From Clitopilus passeckerianus (Eukaryota; Basidiomycota; Agaricomycetes; Agaricales; Entolomataceae), in assembly GCA_944990035.1 (NCBI GenBank), contig CALYLX010000002.1, positions 1 to 64,000 on the forward strand: 64,000 bases of DNA, written 5' to 3'. Below are positions 51,001 to 61,216 of this stretch, piece by piece. The notes below the pieces were generated by a model. That model ran no database searches and had not been told where the DNA came from. It saw only the letters and a program-made list of their open reading frames with translations. Each line of letters begins with the position of its first letter. Position 1 is the stretch's first letter. The position numbers were made by a program, and so were the translations under genes.

Positions 51001-52178
51001 TAATGACTTCGGGCGGAGGATCAGGCTCAATCTCGATTTGGAGGCTAGAAGCCACAGCCAACAATACCCCCTCCAATCCAGCAGATCAACCCATTAACCA
51101 AGTCGTATTCTCACCGGATGGTGTATACCTTCTGGCGTGCTCGATCGACGGCTCAGTGAGGCTGTGGGAAATGAGGGAGCCTTTACGGCTTCTCACCAAG
51201 TTCCAACGACGTATGCCAGTGTACAAGGCCGTGTTCTCTCCAAACGGCCGATCTCTCGCCATCGGAGACGGTCTAGGGGGGTCGGATTATCCTAAATCTG
51301 CAGGTTCCTTATGTCTGATCGATGTCGCCCTGCACGCCCACCCCCAACATCTCACTGATTCCGCTTGGCCGGTCGGCTGTATCGTATTCTCACCAGACGG
51401 AAAGCACATTGCCTATTCTGTGGAGAAAGCAATTGTACAGATATGGAACCTTCAACAAAAAAGGATTTCTGCAAGGTTGGACGGCTTCCATAGGACACAT
51501 GTAATGCATGCTATGTCGTTCTCTGCCGATGGGACCAAAATCACGACAGTAGCGGACGACAGCGACATAGGTCTATGGGATGCAATCACTGGTCACCTTA
51601 TTGGATCCTACAGGTTGTTTCGCCACTCTGCAGTGGGAGTCGCTTTTACTTCGGATGGAAGAGGAATTATCGGTGTCACACCCGCGGGGGCAGTAGGACT
51701 GTTCGACACTGAGAAAGTTGGCTTGGTGGAGTTGGTAGGAGGGGGGGCGATTGAAGGCAGGACAAATGGGGGGCATCCAAGACGGGAGGAGCTTCTCGAG
51801 TTCCTCCAGGCAATGGAGATCCTGAAGAAGAATCAGCTTATCGGTAACAGGACTGGCGAGGGCACGGAAGAACAGCACGCTAGGAATTTTGGATCGTGGA
51901 ACGCATCACGACTTGCAGGATACCTGGCGGACTCCGGTCGCTATCAACGCTCACAACCGTCGCTCATGATCATTGACGACTGGTTGTGGTGCATGACGAG
52001 AAATCGACGTATAATGCCCGTTCCGCAATCCATAAAGGTCGGCGACCTGGCGCAAGGTGGCAATCTTGTGGCAATCGGGTCCAGAACGGGGAGAATATAC
52101 GTCCTAGATATATCTCAGTTAGTTAAAATGCTGGATGCGATTGACTTGGAGAAGGCTGGCGCTACCAAGGTTTCGTAA
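48099..52178 (+). CDS. NACHT-WD40 NLR (STAND) receptor, NLR2
   Basis: Paralogue of NLR1, about 1340 aa, with the same two-exon plan. Exon 1 (48099-48216) encodes MFENAQNPIIYGGTFVLQQG and about 19 more residues. The intron is 48217-48273, and exon 2 runs to 52178. CTEGTRKKFISKILQWI precedes NACHT. Walker A is GGAGMGKT and Walker B VIIIDALDEC. A helical domain follows (MSLESLAQLLGFE, VRYAAQFWGHHL), then QVPHLIFSPFLLDE. The propeller region has blade ends LYIFDV, VKVWDL, VRVWKA, LRVWAL, ISIWRL, VRLWEM, VQIWNL and IGLWDA. The C-terminus has DDWLWCMTRNRRIMPVPQS, homologous to NLR1. No frame breaks were seen. It lies between pseudokinases C and D, on the same strand. Confidence 0.85.
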
Positions 52179-52804
52179 AGGTCGCCGCCAGTCCATTGTG
52201 GCTGGGTGATGGTTTAGCGATGGCTTGGGCGGTGGGGGGATTCCCTTGAAGTTTCAAATTGTCCTATCTTACTACATATATCACTTCCTGCATCTGCCAT
52301 AATATTCCCGAGCTATGCACCTCTTGTAAGCATGCTGGTGGTGTCGCCCAAACCAGCTGGTGGACGCTTAACGTTTCGTGATAACGCCCAAAAACAGTAG
52401 TGTGTGTGTGTGTGTGTAAACCGCATAGGTCCCTAAACAGGAACGCGGCTCCGTGGTCACGCATTTCATTACAGCGCACCATGGGCAGAGCCTGTCACCA
52501 GTGCTGCTGTGAATTAGGGGTCGCATGGGTTAGTGACGGGGCCTACGTAAAAATACAGCAAGCTACAAAGCACAGGTACGCAAAGTGTACAGTAAACACA
52601 GTAAATAATATCCCCCCCAGCCTCACCCAACTTGTTCAAGTTGTTGACTAAGCTACATGTGGCTTAATAATCATCATTTTGAACGCCTACTTCGTGTCTC
52701 AGATCTCAGCATTGAGAAGCAACGGTCACTCACTGTCGCATGCCCCTAAATTACCATGTCTGGCCTTTTCCCCCCCTTAAATACCGTTGAATTATATGAT
52801 TAGT
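52179..52804. other. spacer with a (GT)n microsatellite
   Basis: No supported gene. An uninterrupted dinucleotide GT run lies at about 52400-52417. The right end precedes a candidate gene at 52805. Confidence 0.4.
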
Positions 52805-53649
52805 ATGGCACCTTTCACTTCCTTACGCTTTACCGAAAATCTGACTGCATTTTATAAAGAGCCAACCATCCCGACTGTCATTGGCAATGCTATTCAGCTT
52901 CGTTTCACATCAGGCTGGTACTCTTTTCTCAATTCTCTTCTGGACCGATTCGGCATCAACAATTGGTGAACAATATCTATGGTGCGACCAACGAATACGT
53001 GCGACGGTGTGGCTGGAGATGGGGGTGCGCATATCAACCCAACGATTCCTCTCGAGAAACCGAGGAAGACCTTTATTTTGTTGCCTTCGGAGAAGTTGGT
53101 CCGATGAATACAGGCACCGTTTTCCACTCTAATATGGTTTGTCTACCAACTTGTCGTCAATTCCTTTCTAACCTTGGACAATAGGAAAGTCATACTCCTG
53201 ACATGCGTTTTCATACGTTTTCGTTACTGTGCCCTACTATGGCTCTTCCGTCGCTACAGGCGAACTTTGCTGCACAAGTCAACGTTCTGTGTTTATCCCT
53301 TGATCTTGAAGAGTTGGAACGTCCGACGCCTCAAAATGACGAGTATCAATTTGTTGACTGCGTCCATGAAAAAGACGAACGGATATTCATCCATTTTACT
53401 GAGCACTCATACCCAGAGATCTTTGAACGGGGGGAACGGGTTCCATATAGTGGTGCAGGTTCTCCAGGCATCATTTCAGTCAATGATCGACCAAATATTG
53501 TTCACCTTCCCCACATTTTACGTCCAGGGATACTTTTAATTGTCCTTGTCAGCCTGGTGACATGGGTGTCATCAGAATTGTTTTTGAAGGTGAAGATCCT
53601 TTCCATCCTTCGTAACTACCTGCCGAAGGCTATTAGCGCCGGACTCTAA
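52805..53649 (+). CDS. candidate gene, C-terminal membrane segment, unknown family
   Basis: I do not recognise this gene. A first exon may start at 52805 (MAPFTSLRFTENLTAFYKEP ... FLNSLLDRFGI). A middle segment ends EEDLYFVAFGEVGPMNTGTV. An intron from about 53136 to 53184 then joins in phase to ESHTPDMRFHTFSLLCPTMA. That last exon runs to 53649 and ends in a hydrophobic stretch (PGILLIVLVSLVTWVSSELF) followed by basic residues, as in a tail-anchored protein. The junction after the first exon near 52967 is not resolved. Position between NLR2 and pseudokinase D suggests it belongs to the accessory array, but no role can be given. Confidence 0.35.
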
Positions 53650-54811
53650 TGTCGCGGGCGATCCACATCGTTGCGGATTCTCTGGCGGTCCCCGAGGTTC
53701 ACTCTCTATTAGTAGGTTTCGAGAATTTGATCTGCGTCCAGAACGTGGCATACCATGCCCGATCGTTCTCCTATTAGGGTAGATATAAAGTGTCTTCGTA
53801 TTAAACGTATCTCTAGTTGCAACTCCCATTATCTGATGCCTGTCCCATGTTGTAACTGCCTCGAGCATCGTGTGTGCTTGACTTAATCCAGTCAGATGTT
53901 CAGGTATTTTCCATGTCTCCTGAAATTATCTGTCTCTTCATTTGCAAATAGTTTCCCACAATGCTCTCTATGTGGGCCCGCGGTGCTCCCGGCCTCATAC
54001 TGTGCCGCTTTGTCTTCGTATCCTCTGATATTCCATCTGCCGTCTTTAAATTCGTCGTTTTTTGGGAGACACAACAGCCCTTGCATAATTTTCCACAGTC
54101 ACATTCATATCTGCGGTATGTATCGAATGGCTTTGGACTCAATTGGTATGGCCGTATCAACCCTAGAAGAGGATTCTGATGAGCAAGTTTTAGGCGTCTT
54201 GAGCTGTCTACTTCGGCTGACTTTCGTACGTAGGTGTCCCGGTCTGCAGGTATTGTGGCCCTTGCTATCCCCACGGAGTCATGCGGGTTGAAGAGTATTC
54301 TGACATTCAGGATCCTTGAACACCTTTCAGTAGCCAAATGTCACTTCTGTATGACATTGGGCTTTTGTCCTTGCGTATCGGGCTGCCGCGGTGCGAAGGT
54401 GCCGCTACGTACATTTTTAATAATAACAACGACGCAGTGCCTCTTGTATTGCTTATGTAACAGTGCTCTTCATGGAAGAACAATTACATCCTTGAGAAAT
54501 CACATTTCTTAACGACGAACGCCTACACTAAAGTCACGCTCAGGCATGCATTACCCCGGAGGAAACAAACGATCGATTTACTTTTGTTCTCTTGTCGTGC
54601 ACACGTCATGAAACGCCTTTTCTACTTACTCTTGTTCTCTTGTCGTGCTCATGTCATGAAACACATTTTTCTTTGAGCCCTTTGGATAACAATGGACTAG
54701 TTATGACCTTCTTAAGTCGCGTCCACACAGAGAGTTTTGTTCACTTTCTTCGTGCTGCCTGTTTCATCCCTGAACCCAAGCCCTTCCACACTCCCAAGAA
54801 GGAGAATAGCA
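53650..54811. other. spacer between candidate membrane gene and pseudokinase D
   Basis: About 1.2 kb of overlapping short frames on both strands, none with recognisable domains. It includes an imperfect direct repeat at 54584-54664. The right end must contain the promoter of D. Confidence 0.4.
54584..54664. repeat. imperfect tandem repeat, 48-base period
   Basis: Two copies of TTGTTCTCTTGTCGTGC, each followed by a (A/T)CA(C/T)GTCATGAAAC stretch, start at about 54584 and 54632. It lies about 150-230 bases upstream of pseudokinase D and could be a chance duplication or an upstream regulatory repeat. Confidence 0.6.
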
Positions 54812-56962
54812 ATGATGGCATGGGATTACCGTCAAAACGACCTGCCTACTGCCGTCGACTACCTTGATAAACTGCGAAGCAAGCTCGACGACGACCGGTA
54901 CTTCACTGTTCTCAAGCGCGCTGAAGCCTGGTCGAAGCAGAACCCTCATTCGTAAATTCATTCCTCACGTTGTTATACATACTTCCATGTCACTAAGTCC
55001 TTTGTTAGTAGCAATAGCGATATTCAACTGAAGGAACAGATAATGCAAATTGTTGCCTGGTTGGGGAAAGACTATAAATCAATCAGAGAGCTGAATTGTA
55101 TCTTTCCTCGTGGAATTGCGTTGCTGAGCCCACCAAGATCCGGGGACACTTCAAGCACATACTATGGTACTCTGCTCACGAAACAAGGAGGAGAGATCCT
55201 ATCACTCGAGCAGTCCCAAGACACTGGTGGCTTCCATGTTATCTTCACGTCGGATGACCTGTTGAGCGCTCAAGGAAACGAAACCGAATGGCCTCATTGT
55301 GTTGATGCCAGCCTTAAGGAAGGCTGGGGACCTTGTTTGGCTGATCTTCTATCGAGGGTATGAGTTATGCCATGGCAATCTGACGGACTATTATAACTTT
55401 GATTGTTAGGAGGTTGATGACCCCTCAAACGCCAAAACAATCCAGCACTTAGCATTTCGAAGACAAATTGATCTGCTCAAGAACCGTGATTGCTTTCCGT
55501 CGCACCTACTCCTACAGCAAGTTTTTAAAACTAGGAAGAACGCAGAAAGACTGTTCCTGTTGACTAGCTTTGCGGTGAGGCATGAGTCTTTCACACCGTC
55601 TGTCTTCCTCTTATACATATTATCAAGGAACGCTATCGGGGCAAGATAGGGGAAGAGCACGCTGAAGGCCGTGCTGTATGCTTGAGGGTATTTCAAAGGC
55701 CAACGGGACGTGATTGTGATGCTCAGGCTAATTATTTGTTTAAACGGGTCGGTCAATTATCTCGGCCTCCTTCGTTGCCACTGATTCTAACGTCAATTCC
55801 AGGATGTATTTCGTGAAATCCTACCATGGTGCAGACTGAGGCATCACAACGTACTTCCTTTCCTGGGAGTTAAGAAGATTTCAACGGGCGTGAAGCCAGA
55901 CGGGCTGGGCAGGTGGACCCTAGTTGTTCCATGGATCGAAAGAAAGGACATCCTGACGTACATCCGGGGGGAACAACCGGATCTTCAGTTCAAGAGGAAT
56001 GCAGTACGTATGAGATCTCTACTGGCTTCCAAACTGCCCTAATACCACCCTGGCAAGGTCTGCGACATCATACAGGGATTGGAATACTTGCATGGTCAAA
56101 TACCTCCTATTTTCCACGGTAATCTCAGAGGGGTGCGCATGAACGGTCCACTGACTTCTCCAAACTCGCTGCTTACCTTTGCCCTTAGTCCCATGTTTTA
56201 GTCGACGAAGACGGAACATGCCTACTGACTAACTTTGATACCTATCGACTAACCAGGGACCACGCCGCAAGTGCTACTCAAACCGCAGAGAGTAGTGAAA
56301 AGTGGCAAGCCCCGGAAGTATTCACAGGCGCCAGTCTGGTGACGGATAAAGCTGCCGTGGACGTTTATGCGCTGGGATGTGTCATAGTTGAGGTTGGCTG
56401 TTTCTTTTCTTCCTCCACTCCGAAGGCTGAAATTTACATTCAACATAGATTTACTCCGGCAACATACCGCAGTTCGGGACCGCAGGCCCCAATACCGATA
56501 TCAAAACACTGGTAAAAAACGGCGAGAGGCCTGATAAACCATCTGACATACCGGAGGAGATGGAAACCTTGATGACAAGCTGTTGGGAGAAAGAACCTGC
56601 CAATCGGCCCAAGATGATAGATCTGGCGAATGAATATCAGATAGATAGGGCACTCAGCGAGAAATGGTTATGGAAGCCTCAACCCGCACAGTTATCCGAA
56701 TGGGTGGCCAAAGAAACTCCACCTCTCCTAGCGCGAGGTGCACGGATGCAGGTATGCAAGCATGGTCTAGAAAATATGAAATTGCTTACCAGACAAACAG
56801 GAAGAATTACCGAAAATAATGTATATCAGCGTTGACGATGCGAGCATGTTGTGCACCTATCGACATTCTAAGCCCAGGGAGCCCACTGGATTCCTTCGTG
56901 TGCTCGATGAAGCTTACAAGCAAGCAGAGGCACAGGGTTTATCAGGGGGCCAGCATCTTTAA
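54812..56962 (+). CDS. PAH-like + pseudokinase family, member D
   Basis: Starts MMAWDYRQNDLPTAVDYLDK (ATG at 54812 or 54815). PAH-like helices end SIRELNCIFPRGIALL. The connector contains YYGTLLTKQGGEILSL and ends EGWGPCLADLLSR. A linker (LAFRRQIDLLKNRDCFPSHL) leads to the kinase fold: EGRAVCLRVFQRP (beta-3 Lys is Arg), LRHHNVLPFLGV, VCDIIQGLEYLHG, FHGNLRGSHVLVDEDG (catalytic Asp is Asn), LLTNFDTYRL in place of DFG, EKWQAPEVF and AAVDVYALGCVIVE. The tail EELPKIMYISVDDASM ... GFLRVLDEAYKQAEAQGLS ends at 56962. About ten exons, all junctions in frame. Three catalytic positions are lost, so it is probably not an active kinase. Confidence 0.7.
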
Positions 56963-57503
56963 ACAACTTTGTGTTCGCTCTTCCTTTCCTTCCAGTGGTT
57001 TCAAGCTGTGTTCCATATGATCTCGTTTTGATAATCTGTTCTCGTCTGGAATGGAGAGAGTCTCCCTGTTCTCAATCACAAGTGGCGATGCTGAACGGAC
57101 ATTAAGTGGAGACCAGTTGACAAACCCGCACGTCTGCGATTTACGTGCACACACACGCGAGCCTCACAATAACAAACGCTGTGAAAAGCCGTTGGTACAC
57201 AACCTCTGTCATTGATCACTGTGAACTGAGCCGCCTCGAGGACACTCGTTATTGAAAGAGCCTAGTCTTTGGGTCTATATGACTGGGAATGGAGACGAGA
57301 TCAACACAGGAAGTACCTTGTCCGGGCCAATGCACCCTCCCTGAAGCATAGCTGTATTAGCTGTATTCGAGCCAGGTACCAGTGACTTGTTGGTGTTGGT
57401 GAAGAATGGACCCACTTACCGACCACTTAAGCGGCCTTCACTTCGACGAGTTTATGCATATACTTCGCTGGGTCCAACCGTGCACATATTCTCAAGAACA
57501 ACT
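56963..57503. promoter_or_regulatory. duplicated promoter region of copy E
   Basis: The stretch 57180-57503 is strongly similar to 60896-61216 upstream of copy F, right up to the ATG. Shared blocks include CATAGCTGT(A/T)TTAGCTGTATTCGAGCCAG and CCAACCGTGCACATA. The 3' flank of D (TTTCAAGCTGTGTTCCATA at about 56998) also recurs after F at about 63408. This shows that the repeat unit includes the flanking sequence. Confidence 0.6.
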
Positions 57504-59657
57504 ATGGCATGGAATTACCGCCAGAATGACCCGCCCGCGGACGTAGCCCACCTGAGCAAACTCGGAGAGAACCTCGACGACAACCGCCACTTCACCATCC
57601 TCAGGCGTGCTACCGCCTGGCCAAACCGGGCCCAGAATGCTAGCTAGCTAGTTTATCCTTCATCCTACTACACCTGCGTGTCACAGAGCCTCCCTGCTAG
57701 CGAACCTCAACTGAAAGATCAGATAATGCAAATCATTTCCTGGTTGAAAGATGATCTCGAATCCATCAGAGAGTAAGTTGTATCCTTCCTCAAGGGATTG
57801 CGCTGCTTGTCCCACCGAGATCGTTGGGGAAGAACGCAAACAAGTATTATGGTACGCTACTCACGCAACAAGGAGGAGAGATCCTATCACTCGAGCAGTC
57901 TCCCGACACTGGTGGCTTCCATGTTATCTTTGACTCGGATGATCTCTCGACCGTTCAAGGAAATAACACCGATTGGGCTCATTGCGTCAAGGTCAGTAAG
58001 AAAGAAGGATGGGGAGCATGTTAGACGGATCTTCTGTCAAGGGTATGTATCATTTCATGCTATCCTGTCGGGATTCTTTAATCTCGAAAGCTAGGAGGTT
58101 GACGGGTCTTCTAACCCAAAGCACATGCGGCAATTGGCATTTCGAAGACAAATCGATATGCTCGAAAAGTATGAATACTTTCCGACACATCTACTACTGC
58201 ACGAAGTTACTCGGACTGGTAAGCGCTCGGAAAGAGCGGCTTACGCTCTTACTTTCGCGGTTAGCATGAGTCATTCGCCATGCACCTTTCCCACTAATCC
58301 ATACCGCAGGAACGTTATCGAGGCGAAATGGGGAAAGGTCGTGCTGTATGCTTGAGAATCTTCCAAAAGCCAGTAATGCGTGATAGTAACCCAGCAAAGG
58401 ACAACCAATTCAAGCGGGTAATTCAAACTTCCAGGTTGACTACACCCTTATCTGTTCTTACACCATCCTAGGAGGTCCTTCGTGAAATTCTTCCTTGGTG
58501 CGGACTCAGGCATCGCAATGTGCTCCCCTTCCTGGGGGTGAACAAATTCTCAACTGCAGCCTTGGTCACCCCGAACGAGAAAGGCAGATGGACTATGGTC
58601 GTTCCGTGGATGGAGAGAAAGGACGTCTTGACGTACGTCTCGGAGAAAAACCCAGATCTAAAGTTCAGGAGAAATGCGGTAGGTGTGAAATCGCCTTTTT
58701 TTTTTAACTTTGGAGTCGATCCTGATATCAGTCTGGCAAGGTCTGCGACATCATACAAGGATTGAAGTATTTGCATGAACCAACTCCTCCTATTTTCCAC
58801 GGTGACCTTAGGGCGGTGAGAATCAACATTGCTTCGCTTTCCGAGTGTTTTATCACCATATTCCTAGGGTCATGTTTTAGTTGATGAAGACGGCACATGC
58901 CTCCTGATCAACTTCGATACTTACCGACTGACGAGGGATCATGGCACCAGTTCTTCCCAGGCCCCGTTTACCAGTGAAAGATGGCAAGCTCCCGAGATAC
59001 TCGCAGGAGGTACCAATGCTCTGGCGGATAAGACTGCCGCAGACGTTTATGCACTGGGATGTGTAATGCTGGAGGTCAGCTTTCTTCCTTTAAACCATTC
59101 CGATAGCTGAAAAGTTGCAATGGTCATAGATTTACTCCAGAAAAGTACCCCAGTTCACCGATAAAGACGGCGATATAAAAAAACTAGTAACTGAGAAGGA
59201 CCGTAGGCCTGATGTACCCTCCGGGGTACCAGAGGAAATCTTAGAAACGATGGGCAGCTGTTGGGCGAGGGCACCATCCGATCGGCCTAAGCTAACGGAT
59301 CTCGTGAATGAATACCAGGCGGACCGGTCAAGCCTCTCAGGTGAATCGACTAAAAGCCTGGACCTTTACCAGAGATGGGCTTGGAAGCCTCAACCAGAAC
59401 TATTGTCGACATGGGTGGCAAAAGAAGTTTCGGCCCTTGGACAGAAAGGCGCAAAGGTGGAGGTACGCAAGCAACCGTCTTGTAACCGCGAACAATGCTT
59501 ACGGAGCCAGCAGGAGGACTTGCCAAAAATCATGTATGTCGGCGTTGACGATATGTCATGCAGCTATCATCATTCGGGTCAAAAGCCCAGGAGGCCAGCA
59601 GGATTCCTCCGAGTTCTTGATGAAGCTTATAAGCAAGCGGAAGCTGAGGGCTTATGA
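57504..59657 (+). pseudogene. PAH-like + pseudokinase family, member E, broken
   Basis: The start MAWNYRQNDPPADVAHLSKL is nearly identical to F, and most later exons are clean. Three lesions distinguish it. The first intron's donor is altered: F has CCGGTAAGT and E has CTAGTTTAT. One base is missing after codon GAG at 57771-57773, which puts TAA at 57774-57776. A CTG-to-TAG nonsense change lies at 58022-58024 in the connector. Downstream motifs remain: GKGRAVCLRIFQKP, FHGDLRASHVLVDEDG, LLINFDTYRL, ERWQAPEIL, and the tail to 59657. The spared 3' half suggests recent loss. A truncated protein or a kinase-only product from a later start is possible. Confidence 0.75.
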
Positions 59658-59802
59658 TTCATGATTCATGACGCCTGCTGAGCATTCTAAACGATGGCTT
59701 CACACTTCCTCTCTATTAGATACTTTCACGCTGTGTACATTGTATACCGGTTTATTAATTGTTCTGACTTGACGCCATGCGATGTGTTCTGTGTCCTCCC
59801 TG

Positions 59803-60717
59803 CCATACCAGAGGACATGGAAGCCTTAATGACAAGCTGTTGGAAGAAGAAAACCCTTCCCAGACTGCCCAAGATGATAGATCTGGCTAACGAATATCGG
59901 ATACATGCATCCGCGTTAACGAGGCACCGTTCGTCACTCTACAAAGGCGGCCAATTTGACCTCTATATCAAAACCTCAGAACATGGCGCAAAGAGTCGTG
60001 ATGCTGCGCTACCCGATGTTGGAAGGAGAAGAATGTTAGATTAGGGAGGCGGATGCAGGAACGCGAGAAAGCAGCAATCAAGAACAACGAGGTTAGATGC
60101 CACTCAGTCGAAAAGGGATACTGCGTAAAGGGCTGGTGAGCAGAGTGGGAGGTTACGCGTACGGCTGGAGGCTAGGGTTGTTCATCATTGCCGGCGGAAA
60201 GGGAGCAGGCGACAGAAAGGGAGTCTGGTATCAGGTCTCTTAGGTTTATTGTAGGATTTGGTTGCGAGTGTCTGAGGATGGTAACGGAAAGGGGGTATAC
60301 ATGCGACGTAGGATCCAGTGTGAAGGTTTGTGGCTCGGGATGGGCGCTGGAGGTACATGGGACTGAATGGGGCTCCGATGAGGTATAATTAGCCGGTGGT
60401 TCTGGGATGAATGATGGTATATGAGTGTATGTAGGTGATAGTGTTTGGAATGAATATGGTCTGATACTGGGTACTGTAGGGCGACGGATGAAAGAGAAGG
60501 TTGTGTGTTCTCTACTATGAGGAAAGGGGGGACGGAGTGTGTGTGACGGTAGGCAAGTGGTTTGGATGGTTATGATCGTGTTTGCGGTATTGTGGGCACG
60601 GGTATAATATTGTGGTATCGATCATGGGTTTGGGAGAGTATCAGGCAGGAATATGGTGTAGTGGTGATGGGTATGGGTTTGCGATAGGCGGGGGCGGTGA
60701 AGCTTACAAACAAGCAG
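59803..60717 (+). pseudogene. remnant of another pseudokinase copy, interrupted
   Basis: A fragment reading IPEDMEALMTSCWKKK then PKMIDLANEYRIHAS (about 59803-59910) matches the C-terminal kinase lobe of D (IPEEMETLMTSCWEKE ... MIDLANEYQIDR). Similarity fades through about 60095. A C-poor segment of about 600 bases follows, then GTGAAGCTTACAAACAAGCAG (60697-60717) matches the tail of D and E (LDEAYKQAE). So most of a former gene copy was lost and its last exon is separated from the lobe by inserted or expanded sequence. This adds about 1 kb to the E-F spacing. Confidence 0.6.
60100..60690. other. C-poor, G/T-rich low-complexity stretch
   Basis: The + strand here is dominated by G, T and A with very few C, with many short GGTAT, GTGTG and GGGTATGGG-like runs, unlike flanking DNA. 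It separates two parts of the pseudokinase remnant. No open frame with recognisable content and no terminal repeats were seen. Confidence 0.5.
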
Positions 60718-61216
60718 TCACACCGAGATTCATGAGGACCGCTTGACTTGAGGCCACTGCCATGCAATGTTCGCAAGCAGAAAACGGGCGATGCTGGTCG
60801 GACGTTAGGCGGACAACTCGAAGTCGACTACTCACACACATCTCGTCCGCCCTCATAGCCGACTCAAATGTTCCAACGGTAATCAACAACGACTGGTGTG
60901 AAAAGCCCTCAGGGTACCAGTTGATGCACACCAGTGTGGAATACTGTCCTGCCTCGAGGAGAGTCGTTGTTGAAGGAGCCCAGCCTTTGGGGCTATATGG
61001 CTGGGAATGGAGACGAGACCAACACACCCAAACGGCCTGCTTTGTCCTAGCCAGTGTACCCTCCATGAATCATAGCTGTTTTAGCTGTATTCGAGCCAGA
61101 TGGCGTCTTGTTGGTGAACAATGGACCCTCACCGACTACTTAAGTGGGTGTTCACCTCGAGGGGTTTAAGCATATACTTCGCTCGTCCAACCGTGCACAT
61201 ACTCTGGAGACCAACA
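60718..61216. promoter_or_regulatory. promoter region of pseudokinase F
   Basis: From about 60896 to the ATG at 61217 this repeats the upstream region of copy E, with near-identical length (321 versus 324 bases). Conservation of the promoter together with the gene marks a tandem duplication unit. Confidence 0.55.

Noticed and set aside
52400..52417. GT dinucleotide run as a functional element
   Set aside because: An ordinary microsatellite. Nothing nearby indicates a function.
57774..57795. A 22-base GTAAGT...AAG segment at the lesion in copy E read as a micro-intron
   Set aside because: Removing it leaves the downstream sequence out of frame and deletes the conserved ELNCILPQ block, and the later TAG would remain. 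A deletion is the simpler explanation.
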